DNA of 64,000 bases. Source: Collybiopsis luxurians FD-317 M1. Its lineage: Eukaryota; Basidiomycota; Agaricomycetes; Agaricales; Omphalotaceae. The stretch spans positions 5,315 to 69,314 of the forward strand of contig KN834882.1 of NCBI GenBank assembly GCA_000827265.1, read 5' to 3'. Position numbers and translations under genes: made by a program. Below, piece by piece: positions 23,393 through 35,766 of the stretch; within the stretch, counting starts at the first letter, position 1; the number at the start of each line of letters is the position of its first letter. The notes beneath the pieces are model-generated. The model was given only the letters and a program-made list of their open reading frames with translations. It was not told the origin of the DNA and searched no databases.

Positions 23393-26107
23393 GGCAAATT
23401 TATCCTGGAGACCCTCCTTCTTGAAAGTTCCTGCAAAGAGGTCATAGCCAAGAGGGTACCAGGCAATGTCATGCTGATGTTTCTGAACCTCCTGGTTATA
23501 ATAACAAAGAGTCAGATATGCTGAGTGGAATAATACCTTTCATCCTCTCTGGCACATTCTGGGTCAATAGAGAAAATACTAGGTTCGATTCAGGTGATAT
23601 TTTGAGTGATGTGCTGCCATCAGACATGATGCAATATTGCAGCGGCAATGTGAGATATAAAATGACTGTAGGTACAAACAGCGAGTCTAAATGCGTTGAT
23701 TTTGAACATGGAATAAGCCCCAACCCAAATATTACCCTGAGCTCTAATGACACTGAGTAGGACAGTGGTGACCTGTCGGAGGAATCGAAAAAATGACCGG
23801 CAGGGTATGAGAGCGCCAGGAGGCTACATATAGATAAGAGTCTAGCAAGTGAAGCTGCAGTGAAGTGCATTGTTATACTACAATAGTGTATGAAATTGGT
23901 GCAAACACTAGGTTTTTTTTATATTCCCAGAGAGTATATAACAATAATGTTTAACTCGAAGGTTAGGATTCAGTAATTTCCCAAGGGTCAAGAGTTGGAG
24001 ACCTTTTTTTGACTTGAGACTGTGCCTCTCATGCTATATAACAGTATTCAAAATCCTCATTTATGAATCGGAGAGCCCTGGTCAACATGGCTCAAAGGTA
24101 CAATGGTCATGGGAATACTTGGTCTGAGTGCAGTTGCCCAATGGTTGCACTGATATTGTAGTAGCACCTCTGCTGGCACTTGAAAGGATTTCATTTATCA
24201 TATCCGAGACATCCAATGTCAAGCTCAGTGCCAGGTAGAGATGTTGGTTCCTACCCTCGAGATCTTTTTAAGTATAGCAATGAGCAGAACTTGTAAGACA
24301 ACAAAATAGTGCTAGATGGCTTGGAACAATATATATCTCAAAAAAGTAGAAAGCTAAAAATAGCATCAATAATAACAAGTTAGCTATTACTGCAAAGATC
24401 TCTGCAAAGTACACCGTGACCTAAGACTAGCGAGGTCATTCCTCCATCCACTGCTGACAGAAGACTGACAGAAGGTCACTTTAAGAAATGAAAAGGCCTA
24501 AGGTATCGGAAAGAGTATGTTGAGCACAGAAGTATCTTGAAGAGACAGTGAACTGTCAGCAAAGTGTCTATAAATTCAAGCATAGTCAATGCATCACAGA
24601 ATGACTTGGCAATAATAGAGAGCAAATAATGAGCCTTTAGAATGAATGAGTTTAGAGATTGAAGTTGATTACTCGGAGGTGTACCAGAGGCCTTTCTAGC
24701 AATCCAAAGGCTACCTTCTCCCACACTGAGTCCTTTTTGCTATGACCAACAAGCATGGAAAAAATATTTAAAAGCACAAGTGCTAAATGCAAGGAATAGA
24801 TCCAACCTATTAGTGGTATTGATTTTTTTGCCAGGTGGCCAGTGCATCATTGAGAACTGGATTGAGACTTCTCAGTGTGTGCAGGAGGGTGTGAGCTCTG
24901 GAAGCATTGTGCATAATATTGTATACTAAGTGCAAACTAAAAGAGCAGAGACACTGAATAGGCCTGAAATATATGCAAGGAGATGATAGAGAATTAAACC
25001 TGCCATTGCTGAAGCCACATGCCGGGGGGAAATGCCAGCAGTGGGCCAGGCAATGTTAGAACTCCACTTAATTTTCACTTTGAACACCCCACTCAGTGAT
25101 GAACAACTGTCTAATATTTTGGTAGCATCATTTTTTGTTCCTCACATTTAATTAACTATATTCATACTGGCACTTTCATTGCCCGAGCGGCAGTACAGAA
25201 GATCACAACAATGCCACAGCAGACCTTAGATGTGCTGCACAGCAACTATTTGAGCTGTGCGATGCAGTTGGCAAGCTGACTTGACTGTGCTGCACAGTAA
25301 TATAAACCCTGTGCTACACATTAACATAAAGCCTGTCCCGTGCAGTAATATAGTATGGTCATACACAGTTAACATGACTGAGACAATGACTCAGCTTTGT
25401 AACAATACATTTCCTGTAGTATAAATACTGAGGACTCGAACTCAAGCTCCTTAGCTTGAGTATTTTAACCTGTCAGTACATATCATAGTATTTACAGTTG
25501 TACTCTATAGCTAAACAATCATTACTGTTACATCTTTGAAATTGCTCACTAAATACTTGAACAAAGGTCTATCTCTAAGACTATACACTCAAGTAGCTCT
25601 ATTAAATTGCATAATATCCACCATTAGTCAACTACAATTCCACCTAAGTGATTGATTACCAAATTGCATCCATATACTAATGCTGTAGTCATAGCCATTG
25701 TTTACATACAGCAAAAATCTGCATTACACATCCAGCCATATAGTGCGAGTACATAACAAACAACCAGAAATGGCCTGATGAAACCATGTTTTATTGGACA
25801 TTTCCAGGTGGCCATTACTCCCACCCACTCCCACCCATCCCCCAAAGCAGTTCAGAATTTTATGGTACTATACAGTATTAAACTCCTCCCAAGCCATCCT
25901 GAAATCTGTGGAAATTGGTATATAATGAATGGCAGCCAGGGATGGGTACCCTATCATTGATAGCATATCTGTTTGATTTCTGATCTAAATGCATCTAGAC
26001 TTACCCACTTACACTCTCTGCCTATCATCTACTCATAAGTACTGTATAATTAGAGCTTTCTCAAGACATACAGTCTTGCTAAATTTGCTTCTATAAGTGA
26101 ATGTTAC

Positions 26108-26338
26108 ATGCACTCCTACTTCTCCCTTACAGGGTTCAGACTATGGGAAGAATGCAGGAGGGAACCTAGAATTGTGTTTGTATTGAGTGATGTGCATTAC
26201 TGGGCAACATTTAATGACAAAAGTAAGAAGTTCATGGGCCAGCCTAATATGATCGAGGGATTGTCAAATAGGGGTTGTCAAGTAGGGAGTACTTTGACAA
26301 AGTGTGAGTTGTTTGTCAGTGAGTCTTTTGTGAGGTAG
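26108..26338 (+). pseudogene. SDR fragment, exon 3 (unit 3, 5' part)
   Basis: The sequence encodes the SDR stretch PRIVFVLSDVHYWATFNDKS through PNMIEGLSNRG, matching exon 3 (36306-36518) of the complete SDR gene, including its downstream GTGAG donor region. Upstream and downstream exons are missing here; a 3' piece lies 4.2 kb on at 30501-31080. A dead Copia and unassigned sequence now separate them. Confidence 0.7.
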
Positions 26339-27428
26339 TTGTTCATCTGTTGTTTTTACACCACTGGATAGTCTTCAGCTTCAATCTCATCTTTTCTCCT
26401 GTACTCTTTACTACTCATATAACCTTGTTTCTTGATTTCTTGATGTGACACCTAGTGACTTTGATGCTATACTGAGGGCCTTGCTGCTATATCTCAGTAG
26501 TCAAGTTTACAGTTGCTGACAGAAGATTGAAGCTTATTTTACACTACTTGTTATGAAGCTCTTACCTTTGTATTTGTTATGCTTGGTGTACTGACCTATC
26601 ATTATACTTCTGGATTGCATACCTGCTGTTGTTGTATTCAAACCTTGATCTTGCTGACCTAGTTCTAATGTTTATAAAAAGGTGTTAGTGTTCTTGCATA
26701 ACCTAGGCTGACAAACTCATAGTAGGGTCAACTGAGACTCCTGATTGCTTACCAAAGTTCACTATACTCTTCAGAGGAAGGTTCTACAGTATCGAGAAGA
26801 CCCTTTTACCAACATACACCAATTTTTCTCTGTTGAAATGATATGAATGCTTTTGTGTATCATGGTGGATCATCTGATCAATATGAACTATAATTAGTAC
26901 TTACACTGATCTGATTGAGCCACATATATTGTTTCATATTTGTATATAGTCTATTACTCATTAATGGCAGATATTACAATTCTCTCATAGCTACATTTAT
27001 GCTATTTGGTCATCTATCTACACATGTCATATACTATGCTGTACAACATATGAACCATTAATCCATTGCATGTTAACAAGTGGATGATTGTGTTCAATGA
27101 GGCTTCTGGTTGCTCACTCCTGAGTAATGAGTCTTGATGTAGTGCAAAATATGGTCATGGTATGGTTTACTCCTGATCATTTTTAATTACATAAAATCCT
27201 CATGTATTAAATACACATCTGTCTTGCTCACTAACACAGTATGTACATAGGCACTCCACAAGAAATCAGATTGGAGATGGATATATGATGGACACAAAAA
27301 ATGCTCACATCACTTGAATAACAAAAGTCAATTGGGTTAAGACTTATGTTGATGCACCTTGAGTTCATAACTTGAGGGAACATGTCTCTGACTGTTAAAT
27401 TCTCTTTATACAACCAAATCAGCTCACA
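26339..27428. other. Unassigned sequence upstream of Copia 3
   Basis: No gene. It probably contains the decayed 5' LTR and leader of the Copia remnant that starts coding at 27429; a TGTTAG start occurs near 26683, but no matching 3' LTR was found. Confidence 0.35.
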
Positions 27429-30400
27429 ATGTCTACCTCTACTATTTCTCAAGTCCCCATGTTCAACAGCTCCAACTATGTCAGCTGGGAAGCTGGAATG
27501 AAGGCTTATCTTTGCCTTCAGGGAGTTTGGTGTATGGTTTCTGGAGATCTTCCACATCCAGAAGATGGCAATAAGACTGAACTTCATACTTGTAATATTC
27601 CTGCACAAGGAAACAGGGAGGCATATTCTGAAACATATGAACACTCTTACACCTCTCCAGAATGAGTCAAAGAGCAGAATGAATGGGATAAATGGGATGA
27701 CATGGCTCTTGGTGCAATCCAAATGTGCCTTCCATCAGACATTGCTTGTACAATGATTAAAGATACCTCTGAAGAAACCTGGGACAATATTCAAGCCACC
27801 TATGGGAAACCAGGTGCTGCTGGAAAATTCACCATCTTCTGTGAGGCAATCACTTTTACAATCTCCAACAATGTAGATCCAACTGGCCCTATTGCTTCTC
27901 TCATTAGTCACTTGGATGAGATGAATATTCAATTCTCTGATTCAATTGAAACCATGGTCATTCTCACTGCCTTACCAGCTTCTTGGGATTCATTCTGTGC
28001 TACAATTCTTGCACAATCTGACACCCTTCTTCCCCAAAAATCATCCCTAGCATTCATGATGAATACTGTCAATGAAAGTCTGGCAATTCTTCAGGACTTG
28101 CTGGCACACAAATCACTGCTGTCCAATGACTCAATGATAACACTTCTAATTGGAATTCCCAAAAGAAATGGAAAGGTCCCAAAAATGTGCCCCCTGGGCA
28201 GCAGCCTTCTCAGAAAAACTCTCCTTCCAATGGGAATAAACCAAGGAAGACTCACTGTGGTGGTAAGGGAGGGGAAGAAAAGGCAGCAAAATGCACAAAA
28301 TGCACATGAATCTACTGCTGACACCTCATCTACTCTTATTGGTAACTTTGCCACTGCTTATATTTCCACCATTCCTTCCACTTCTCCTCTTATCAAACCA
28401 CCTGTTGGTTGGACTCCTCTTAAAGGTATCTCTGAGACCAAACCAGAATTCATTCAAAGATCCTCCAAGGAATCTTATGATCCTATTCTGGCTAATATGA
28501 AGAAGGGAGAAGAAGAGATCAATTTGTCAGCTGAAGAATTAGCCATACATCTTGACAATTTTTATGACTCTTATCTTGTCAACAAGCATGGTAATGACCT
28601 GGGAGATACCTATATGAATGACATGGATGAGGAAGAATATGGCTCTGGCAATGAAAAACTTATTTTTTGGCAAGTAGCACTCTCTAAATTTAAGAGAAAT
28701 ATTACTAATCAGTTGCATCATACTAAACAGATGTTCTCTAAACTATGTGCACAACATCCAAAATCCTCAGTCTTTTCTCATTTGGACTTCTCAAATTATG
28801 CCATAGTATCTGATATGAACTCTGTAAATATGAATAAATATGTTTCTGCTTCTCCACTTGATGCAGACAATAAAATTTATTTGCAAAATGTGCACTGTTT
28901 AAATAAGAATGTTAAAAATAGTTTTGATCAGGAATTAACAGCATGGCTCTTAGATTCTGGAGCTTCTGGGCATTTGGCACTATGTATAGAAAATTTTGCT
29001 AATTATAAAAAATTCCCTGATCCTATTCCTGTATAAACTGCCAATAAAAATTCAAAAGTTTTCATACTTGGTGCTGGAACTGTATTCATTACTCATGACA
29101 ATGAACTTGGTACAACTCAAACAACTAAGTTATATCCCCAACCACAATGTACACATTAACTCTTGTCAATCAGTCAAATAAACCAATCTGGTTATTATAC
29201 AACCATTGATGAAGAAAAATCTGTTATCCATCTAAAGTCCAATTAAAAGATTGTTATGACATAAAGCATATGATTGGTGCAGATGCCTTACACTGGCTCT
29301 GGGCATTGATTCAAAATCCACAACAATATATGGCCAGTCAAAAGACTGATGATTATAACACTTGACATAACCATTTTGGACATCCAGGTAAAATAGTTTT
29401 ATGCAATGCTTCTAAAAATGTAAAAGGTCTTCCTAAAATTTCTATTCCATCTGAAGATTCACCATGTTGAGATTGTGCACTTGGAAAGGCTGCTGCCAAA
29501 TCTTACCCCAAGTCTGAGAAACAAGCAGAACATCCATTGGATCTTGTTCATGCAGATCTCATTGAAATGCCAACCTTGTTGTATCACAAATTTAAATATG
29601 TGATTACAATTCTCAATCATGCTACATAAAAAATCTGAAAGGTCACAAGTGTTTAAAGATTTCAAGGCCTGGGCTGAAAAACAGACTGGCCACAAAATTA
29701 AAATACTATGCATCAATTGAGGGGGAGAATTCTGCTCTAAAGATTTTATGGCTTATCTCAAATCAGAAGGAATTGAAGTTCAAATGCCAGAACCCATGTT
29801 CATCAACAAAATGGTCATGCAGAATGTATACATTGCACACTCTTAGACAAGTCTGAAGCAATGCATCATCATGCTTGCTGTCCAGAGTCATGGTGGAAAT
29901 TTTCTCATTCCACTGCATTGCATGTATACAACTGAACACCATTACATCAATTGAACTGGAAAACACCAATTGAAGTATTTCTGAATAAAAAACCTGACAT
30001 TTCATACTTTAGAACCTTTGGGTGTGGTGCTTATGTCTATGTTCCTATTGACAAGCACTCAAATAAATTTAAACCACACTCTGAAGCAATGACCTTCATT
30101 GGTTATGATAAAGGAAGCAAAGGATACTTATTCATGCATATGATAATACTATTTATCCTGCCTCCCAAGGCACCTTTTATAAAAATAGTTTCCAAAGTGT
30201 AAATCAGACAAAAACAGAAATGAGAGACCCTCTGAACCTATCTGGTCTAACCCTGGTGATGAACCTGACCTACCTTTATTTGATCCATATATTCTGGACT
30301 CAAATATACCATTTATTTCTTCCAATGATGATCAGAGTCATCCACCTAACAGTGATAATGACAATGATTTGAATAATGATGCTTCTACCCAAGAGTGTCA

Positions 30401-30500
30401 TATATCAATGGATCATCAATCTGCAGATAATAATCCTACTCACACTCCTCCCTCTGTGTCAGACAATTCTGACACAGATGAATTTAGCAGGTTTTGTCAA
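27429..30500 (+). mobile_element. Degenerate, 3'-truncated Copia retrotransposon 3
   Basis: Gag starts at ATG 27429 (VPMFNSSNYVSWEAGMKAYL) and continues in the same frame after a TGA (27663-27665) to 29036. The frame includes ETWDNIQATYG and a protease motif (LLDSGASGHLA). Broken frames then give a GAG-pre-integrase piece (CALGKAAAKSYPKS ... LDLVHADLIE) and the end of the integrase (EFLNKKPDISYFRTFGCGAYVYVP ... FIGYDKGSKGY, near 29970-30140). Reverse transcriptase and RNase H are absent: the element stops at about 30500, where SDR-derived sequence begins. No LTR pair or target duplication could be defined. It is unrelated in sequence to Copia 1 and Copia 2, and older. Confidence 0.8.
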
Positions 30501-31080
30501 TCTTTTCAAGGGATCTGAGTGGTTTTTGCCAGGTTATTTGAAAAGCTCCTGGTGATGACAGCTGAAGAGGGTGGGAGACAGTTGGTAAGGGCAGCAATCA
30601 GTAGTTTGGAAGATGGAGAGAAGCTTAAAGGTAGTTAGGTCTCATTGGGAGAGGTTATGGGACTGAATAATTATTTGGTTCATGAGGAGAAGTTGAGGGT
30701 CGAAGAGAAGTACTTGATGCAAAGTGGGCCAATACAGGACTCATGCCCTTTTCAGTAATTGGAACAAATTACATACCTTGCGGATCCTGGATCATCAATG
30801 TAAGTAATGAAAACTAACTAAAATTGTATAAATTGCAGAAATTAGATCAACTCAAATTCCCTGCCTTGGATCAGGCACAGAATTGTCAGAGCAGAAACTT
30901 AGTATTCCATTCCATTCAATGCACTCATAATTGGGAAGCCTTATGAATAATGATCCTTGCTTTGAGTTGCTAAAGTCAAATTTTGTTGAAGAAATCAACA
31001 ATGGGAGATGCTGAAAGGACAGGATGCAAGGGCCAAGCAGACTGTGAATCTCCAAGATTGAATGGCAAAGGCAGATGCAT
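30501..31080 (+). pseudogene. SDR fragment, 3' exons (unit 3)
   Basis: Decayed copy of the last SDR exons (compare 36790-37180). It begins with the equivalent of GFRQSF, continues through LLVMTAEEGGRQLV, EKLKG and VEEKY, and ends at the final exon (about 31000-31060). Stops and indels break the frame. It directly abuts the broken 3' end of Copia 3. Confidence 0.65.
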
Positions 31081-32804
31081 GAGATTCAGTAGGATGATCC
31101 ATCAGAAGGGATATACTCTCGATTGGGACAGTATACCATAAACTCGGGAGGACTAATCGAAACCCAGCTGCCACTTGCACTTTGGTTATTGATCCAGGTG
31201 CACCTACTTTATCTATAGCCCGCATCCAATTCATTCGACGATGGGTATGTTGCCTGCGGCGTATTGAAGTATCAAAGCAGCTAGGCTACTCTTACATCAA
31301 GCTTTATCTTCCTGTTATCCCGGTAGGCCCTATCGTCTGCCATTTCAGCTTATCTTCGGTCCAAAAGATGTCATATACGCGGTATGCGCACAAAGCCCTC
31401 TATGTACCTGTTGGACTACCAACATCATTTTTTAAACTGTTAATTTAGTATGTGAGCCATTTCGTCACCATCATCATTATCATACGACATGGTCAGGACT
31501 AGGGGGACCTTTTCTGATGAACAAGCGGGAATGCGGGGGTGATTGTGTATAGTGTACTAAGTACATAGTAGGGTAGTCAATCTTTCAGGCTCATCGTGAT
31601 GCTTTCGACTTTTAGGCCTGGCCCAGTAAGCTACTCGGTTCAACGTTTCGAGGGTACAAAGAAAACTCAAGTATTACAGTTGATAACGCAGTTTTCTCAA
31701 GCGGTTTGAGAGCTATAAATTTGAGAAACGGGAGAAGGGACTTGTTCCCCGGGCTTGTCGCATTGACGTAGTTGCGCCAATCTTCGTTTTCTTTTGTCGA
31801 CTTGTATATGCTGTATGTCATCAATCCGTATGTGATATATGAAGATGTTGAAACTTGAAGACGGTAACATTGAAGGCAAGCGAAAGTTGCCATTCCGTCC
31901 GATCTGGAGGGGAGAAGCTTAAGACTCCCATAAGAAGTTACAGGGAAGAAATGGATACATTGCATATGAAAAGATTCGAAAGCAGGGAAGCGCAAGTCGC
32001 CTGCGTATCGTGAGTAGCTGGATTCATTAGAGGGTGTGCGAGTAGTTTTCTTTTGGCGTACATACGATAACAATTGCCAGGATAGGGGGAGGATATTGAA
32101 CTCGCTCGAATGAGGCTGGAATTTGGGGTCCACTGGTCAAGGGTCGATCGTATTAGTGAGTTCAGTGAACGTGAACATGAACATGAACGGGGAGATTGTG
32201 ATGACCTGCACACGTACACTGAGAGAGTATTCATCTAGGAATACTCGGCCAGAATCCTGGATCGCGGGACGGAGTGTGGCGCTCTAATCAGTGGTCTAAG
32301 ATAAGTAATCGATGGATTCATCTGTCAAAGCGTTTTTGTTTCCAAAATTTGGCACTGGGCAGACGTTCGGACGAGTCGAAAACATGTGCCCTGTGGTTGT
32401 ATCATATAGACCAGGCCTGATTGAATATTTGGCCGTTGAGCATGCGATGTATATGCATGAAGAAAAGAAGTGCTTCGCTGATGTTCTTAAATGTCAGTGC
32501 AGTTTTTGTTTGTTTTCTTAAGAAGAGAACCAGAAAACACGATTTAACGACGTGTCCTTCTGAGATACTGGTTTGAACTAGACAACGTATGCAGCGCGTG
32601 GTTTTGAGAGTTGCATTAAGCGCCAGAATAAATTCCCCACGCTCTCATCGTTCCGTTGTTGAACAACCTTCCAAGCCTCCAGACTCCAGTGACGATGCAC
32701 CCTCTCCTACCTCTCCTTCACAGTCTTCACCATCCTCAGCTTCCGAGCCCATGGAGTCTTGACAAGATTCAAAGAACCACAAGGGCTCGTGCTTCATTTC
32801 GGTC
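31081..32804. other. TIM50 upstream region; left half duplicated at 52480-53440
   Basis: No gene. 31040-31880 is nearly identical to 52450-53320, and 31440-32600 is a diverged match to 12720-14270. The 3' part should contain the TIM50 promoter; I see no motif I would name. Confidence 0.6.
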
Positions 32805-34838
32805 ATGTTCTCCGCTGTGTCCAGGACTGTAAGCCGTCGTGCCATAGTCCAGTCTACACGATGTATGGCCAAAAAATCCCCTTCAAAGCCTCTGGGCTCT
32901 GCTGAAGATGTGCCACCACCTCCCCCTCCTCCGCCGCCCACAGAAAATGCGAAGACCAATACCGAACCTATAGAACCTTCACCTTTACAAGAATCAAAAG
33001 AACCATTATTAACGCGTTCGAGTGTACCTAGCTTAGACTTTTCGCCGCCGGATCCAGCTGAGCAAGGACGGACTGGTGCTTCAGGGAGGGATAACTTGTC
33101 TTCTGCTGACCGGAGGCGGAGGGCGTATGCGAGAGTGGCTTTGGGGTTGTTCACACTTGGTATTGGAGCTAATGTTGTTTTTATGGGAAGGGAATGGGAG
33201 CCGGAAGAGCTTAAGGGGAAGAAGATGGTTCGTCGGTCGAATTTTTTGCTGGACACGTATCATTAACACCCCCGCCGCAGACACTGGAAAATGCCCCAGC
33301 TGGTCGTTGGGAACGGACAAAAACACGATATCAAGAAATGTTCAATGTACGTTTGCTCCTAGGGTTTCGTGAGCCTGGGTTTATAAGATCCTTTATTTCT
33401 AGTATTTCAGCGAACCAGTTACGACCGAACTCTTACCCCCGCGCGCACCTCCGCACCCCCAAGCACCTCTTAAACAATACACTCTTTTAATATCCCTTGA
33501 CGACTTACTAGTTACATCCACCTGGGATGTAAGTTCCTTTGTCCGCGAATTCTTCCGTTTCACTCTAATTGACGGTTGTTGTTCTATTAACAGCGCCAAC
33601 ATGGATGGCGCACCGCAAAGCGGCCTGGGGTGGATTATTTCCTAGCTTATATCTCCCAGTTTTACGAGCTGGTGGTGTTTACGACTCAATATTCCTACGT
33701 GAGTCGCAACCTCTTTCTTTTATCCATTTTTTTTTTTCTTTTTGACGTTCCCTCATATCCCATGGTATAGACTGCGCTGCCAATATTGGACCAACTCGAC
33801 CGGTACAACTTTTACATCGAGCACCGTCTCTTCAGGGAACACACGCGGTCTATCAACGGGGAAGCTGTCAAAGACTCGTCCTATCTTAACCGAGACTTGT
33901 CCAAAGTCATCCTACTCGATACTAACCCCGCCCATGTGGCGACGCATCCCGAAAACGCCGTGATTATACCGAAATGGAAAGGCGATCCAAAGGATAATGG
34001 GTTGGTTGCAGTTATTCCGTTTTTGGAATGTACGTTGTCTCTCGCTTTCTCTCCCCCTCCCTTTCCCTCTCCCTCTCCCTTTCCGTTTCTCTCCCTCTCC
34101 CTTTCTCTCGCTCTAACTCTTGTGAATTACTCTCGTTAATAATCATGTTTTGCCCTTTCGCCGAATACAGCCATCGCGATATACAAACCCCCAGATGTGC
34201 GACCGATTTTATCTGCGTACCATGGGAAAGACGTGCCTACGGAGTATGCTAAGCTAGAGGCGGAAGGGAAGCGGAAGCATATTGAGAATTGGACGCAGAA
34301 TAAGGGGTCGAGGAGTAATTCGTTTGGGAGTTTCTTTGGTGTTTCGGTGAGTGGTGGTAGTGGTAGAGTGAAGTGGATGAGAAGCTGATCACTTTTTCTT
34401 TGTTTCCCCTCGTTCATTCTTTCCTCCGTCGCCCACTCCCACACCCGTACAACATGCCCCTCCACTCCACCATGCAACACCACATGGTCCCGCTCAACGC
34501 AAAACGCACCCCCGACCTACCTCGAACAAAAGCGCAGAGAAGCTCAACAGCAATACCTCGACGAGCAAGCGCAAATCGCGAAAAACAAGGATTATCTGGA
34601 GAGTTTATTGAAGCACGAGCAGGCGCTGATGGCCGCGCAGGCGCCGAGTAATATTTGGGAGGCGATAGAGGCTGTGAGGGGGAACCCCAAGGCGGTGGAT
34701 GAGGAGTTGTTGGAGAGGTTGGGGAAGGGTGGGGTGGAGGGGGTGCCGCCGTTGCCGCCGCCTCCGCCCGGGATGGTGGTTAATCCGTTGGTGGTGCCGG
34801 GGCAGCAGGGGCAGGGGCAGGAGGGGAAGAAGGCATGA
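32805..34838 (+). CDS. TIM50: Mitochondrial import inner membrane translocase subunit TIM50
   Basis: TIM50 is the TIM23-complex receptor that takes presequence proteins from the outer-membrane TOM complex. Exons: 32805-33227, 33281-33346, 33403-33528, 33594-33698, 33771-34029 and 34171-34346, all GT-AG with matching phases. The protein has an Arg/Ser-rich presequence ([16 protein letters not shown]), a nine-proline run (residues 37-45) and a membrane segment (about 111-127, [18 protein letters not shown]). The intermembrane-space NIF/FCP1-like domain follows, with [45 protein letters not shown] and [12 protein letters not shown] further in-frame region (34520-34838, [17 protein letters not shown] ... 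to TGA) resembles the family's C-terminal tail, but the last intron has no AG at the expected place. Without splicing the protein would end 14 codons after GVS, keeping the core. The unit 2 pseudogene keeps that acceptor. Confidence 0.93.
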
Positions 34839-35766
34839 GGTGGGAGGTAGCCAGCGTACGGGGTGGTTGGGAATAGAGGGAGATGGACGGACAGGTTGCA
34901 TCTTACCTAAACTTAGTTTACTTTTTTTTACTTATTACCATCCATCCATCCATCCATTGTCCCCATGCATTTATTTCGAAGAAATCGAAAGCAAACCCCT
35001 CCCTGCTCATTCTAGATCCGACGATGATTGCTTTTTTTCTGCGTTTCTGAGTTTCTGAGTTGTTTGAGTTTTCGGGTTTCTGGGTTATTGGGTTATTGGG
35101 TTATTGGGTTTCTGTGTTTCTGAGTTTCTGCATTTCTGAGTTTTAATGTTTCTGAGATTTGGGGGTCGAGGTCGAGATCTTGAGAGATTGAGTGGAATTA
35201 AGTACCTGTTGCCTCCGCCGCCCGCCCCACCTTCTTCGCCCTCGACTATGATAATTGTGGTCAACCCGTTGGTGCAGCCAGTCTGGATTGGAATGGAACG
35301 AAGGAACAAAGGTTGAGCAAAGCGCCCACTGCTGTCGCTGTTCTTTGTAGACGTTCACTCCCTTTCGAGCAGCATTCGGGATATTCGGGGCATATTTAAG
35401 TAAGACTCTGGCTACAGATTTTGCCATGACCTTCATTCTGCGTTACACGGAAAAAGGATTACTACTTCGATTTTGATTTCTGAGCGCTTTTTTGATTACG
35501 AAACTTGTGCTCGGTCAGCAATTGCGGAAGAACGGATACATACAATATAATTGCGAACAACGACGACGCGTTTCTCCCGCCTAGGTAATTCTTTGACTAA
35601 TACACAGAACGTCGATCATCGATTCTTTGCGGCACCACCTCTCACTGGTGTCAAAATTTTCTATATAACGAAGACTTTCCTTTGTCTTAACGTTCAATCC
35701 ATTTTCTACTCTTTCATCCAACTCCCCTCTAAGCTAAATCCTTTCCGAACTAACTTCAGAGTCAAA
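34839..35766. other. TIM50-SDR intergenic region
   Basis: No gene. Includes a CATC microsatellite (about 34940-34965), an irregular GTTTCTGAG/GGGTTATT repeat at 35036-35160, and the presumed SDR promoter and leader. The left 150 bp are duplicated downstream of the unit 2 TIM50 pseudogene. Confidence 0.6.
35036..35160. repeat. Short tandem repeat (GTTTCTGAG / GGGTTATT)
   Basis: About 125 bp of alternating TTTCTGAGTT and TTATTGGG words in tandem. Low-complexity, located just after the TIM50 3' end. Confidence 0.7.

Larger units (their letters stand above)
21730..26107. other. Long AT-rich stretch without a confident gene
   Basis: I see no intact gene in 4.4 kb. Contents noted: a possible minus-strand exon remnant at 22250-22440; a short inverted-repeat-rich patch at 23216-23392; and, around 25055-25680, an LTR-like block beginning TGTTAGAACT with TATAAATACT and pyrimidine-rich sequence, for which no partner LTR was found. 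The rest is short unconserved ORFs. Confidence 0.5.

Noticed and set aside
25055..25680. Solo LTR candidate (TGTTAGAACT ... TATAAATACT)
   Set aside because: No partner, no target duplication and no clear 3' end could be defined, so not called as a separate element.
32645..33256. 203-residue minus-strand ORF opposite TIM50 exon 1
   Set aside because: Glycine-rich mirror of the proline-coding run of TIM50; no independent support.
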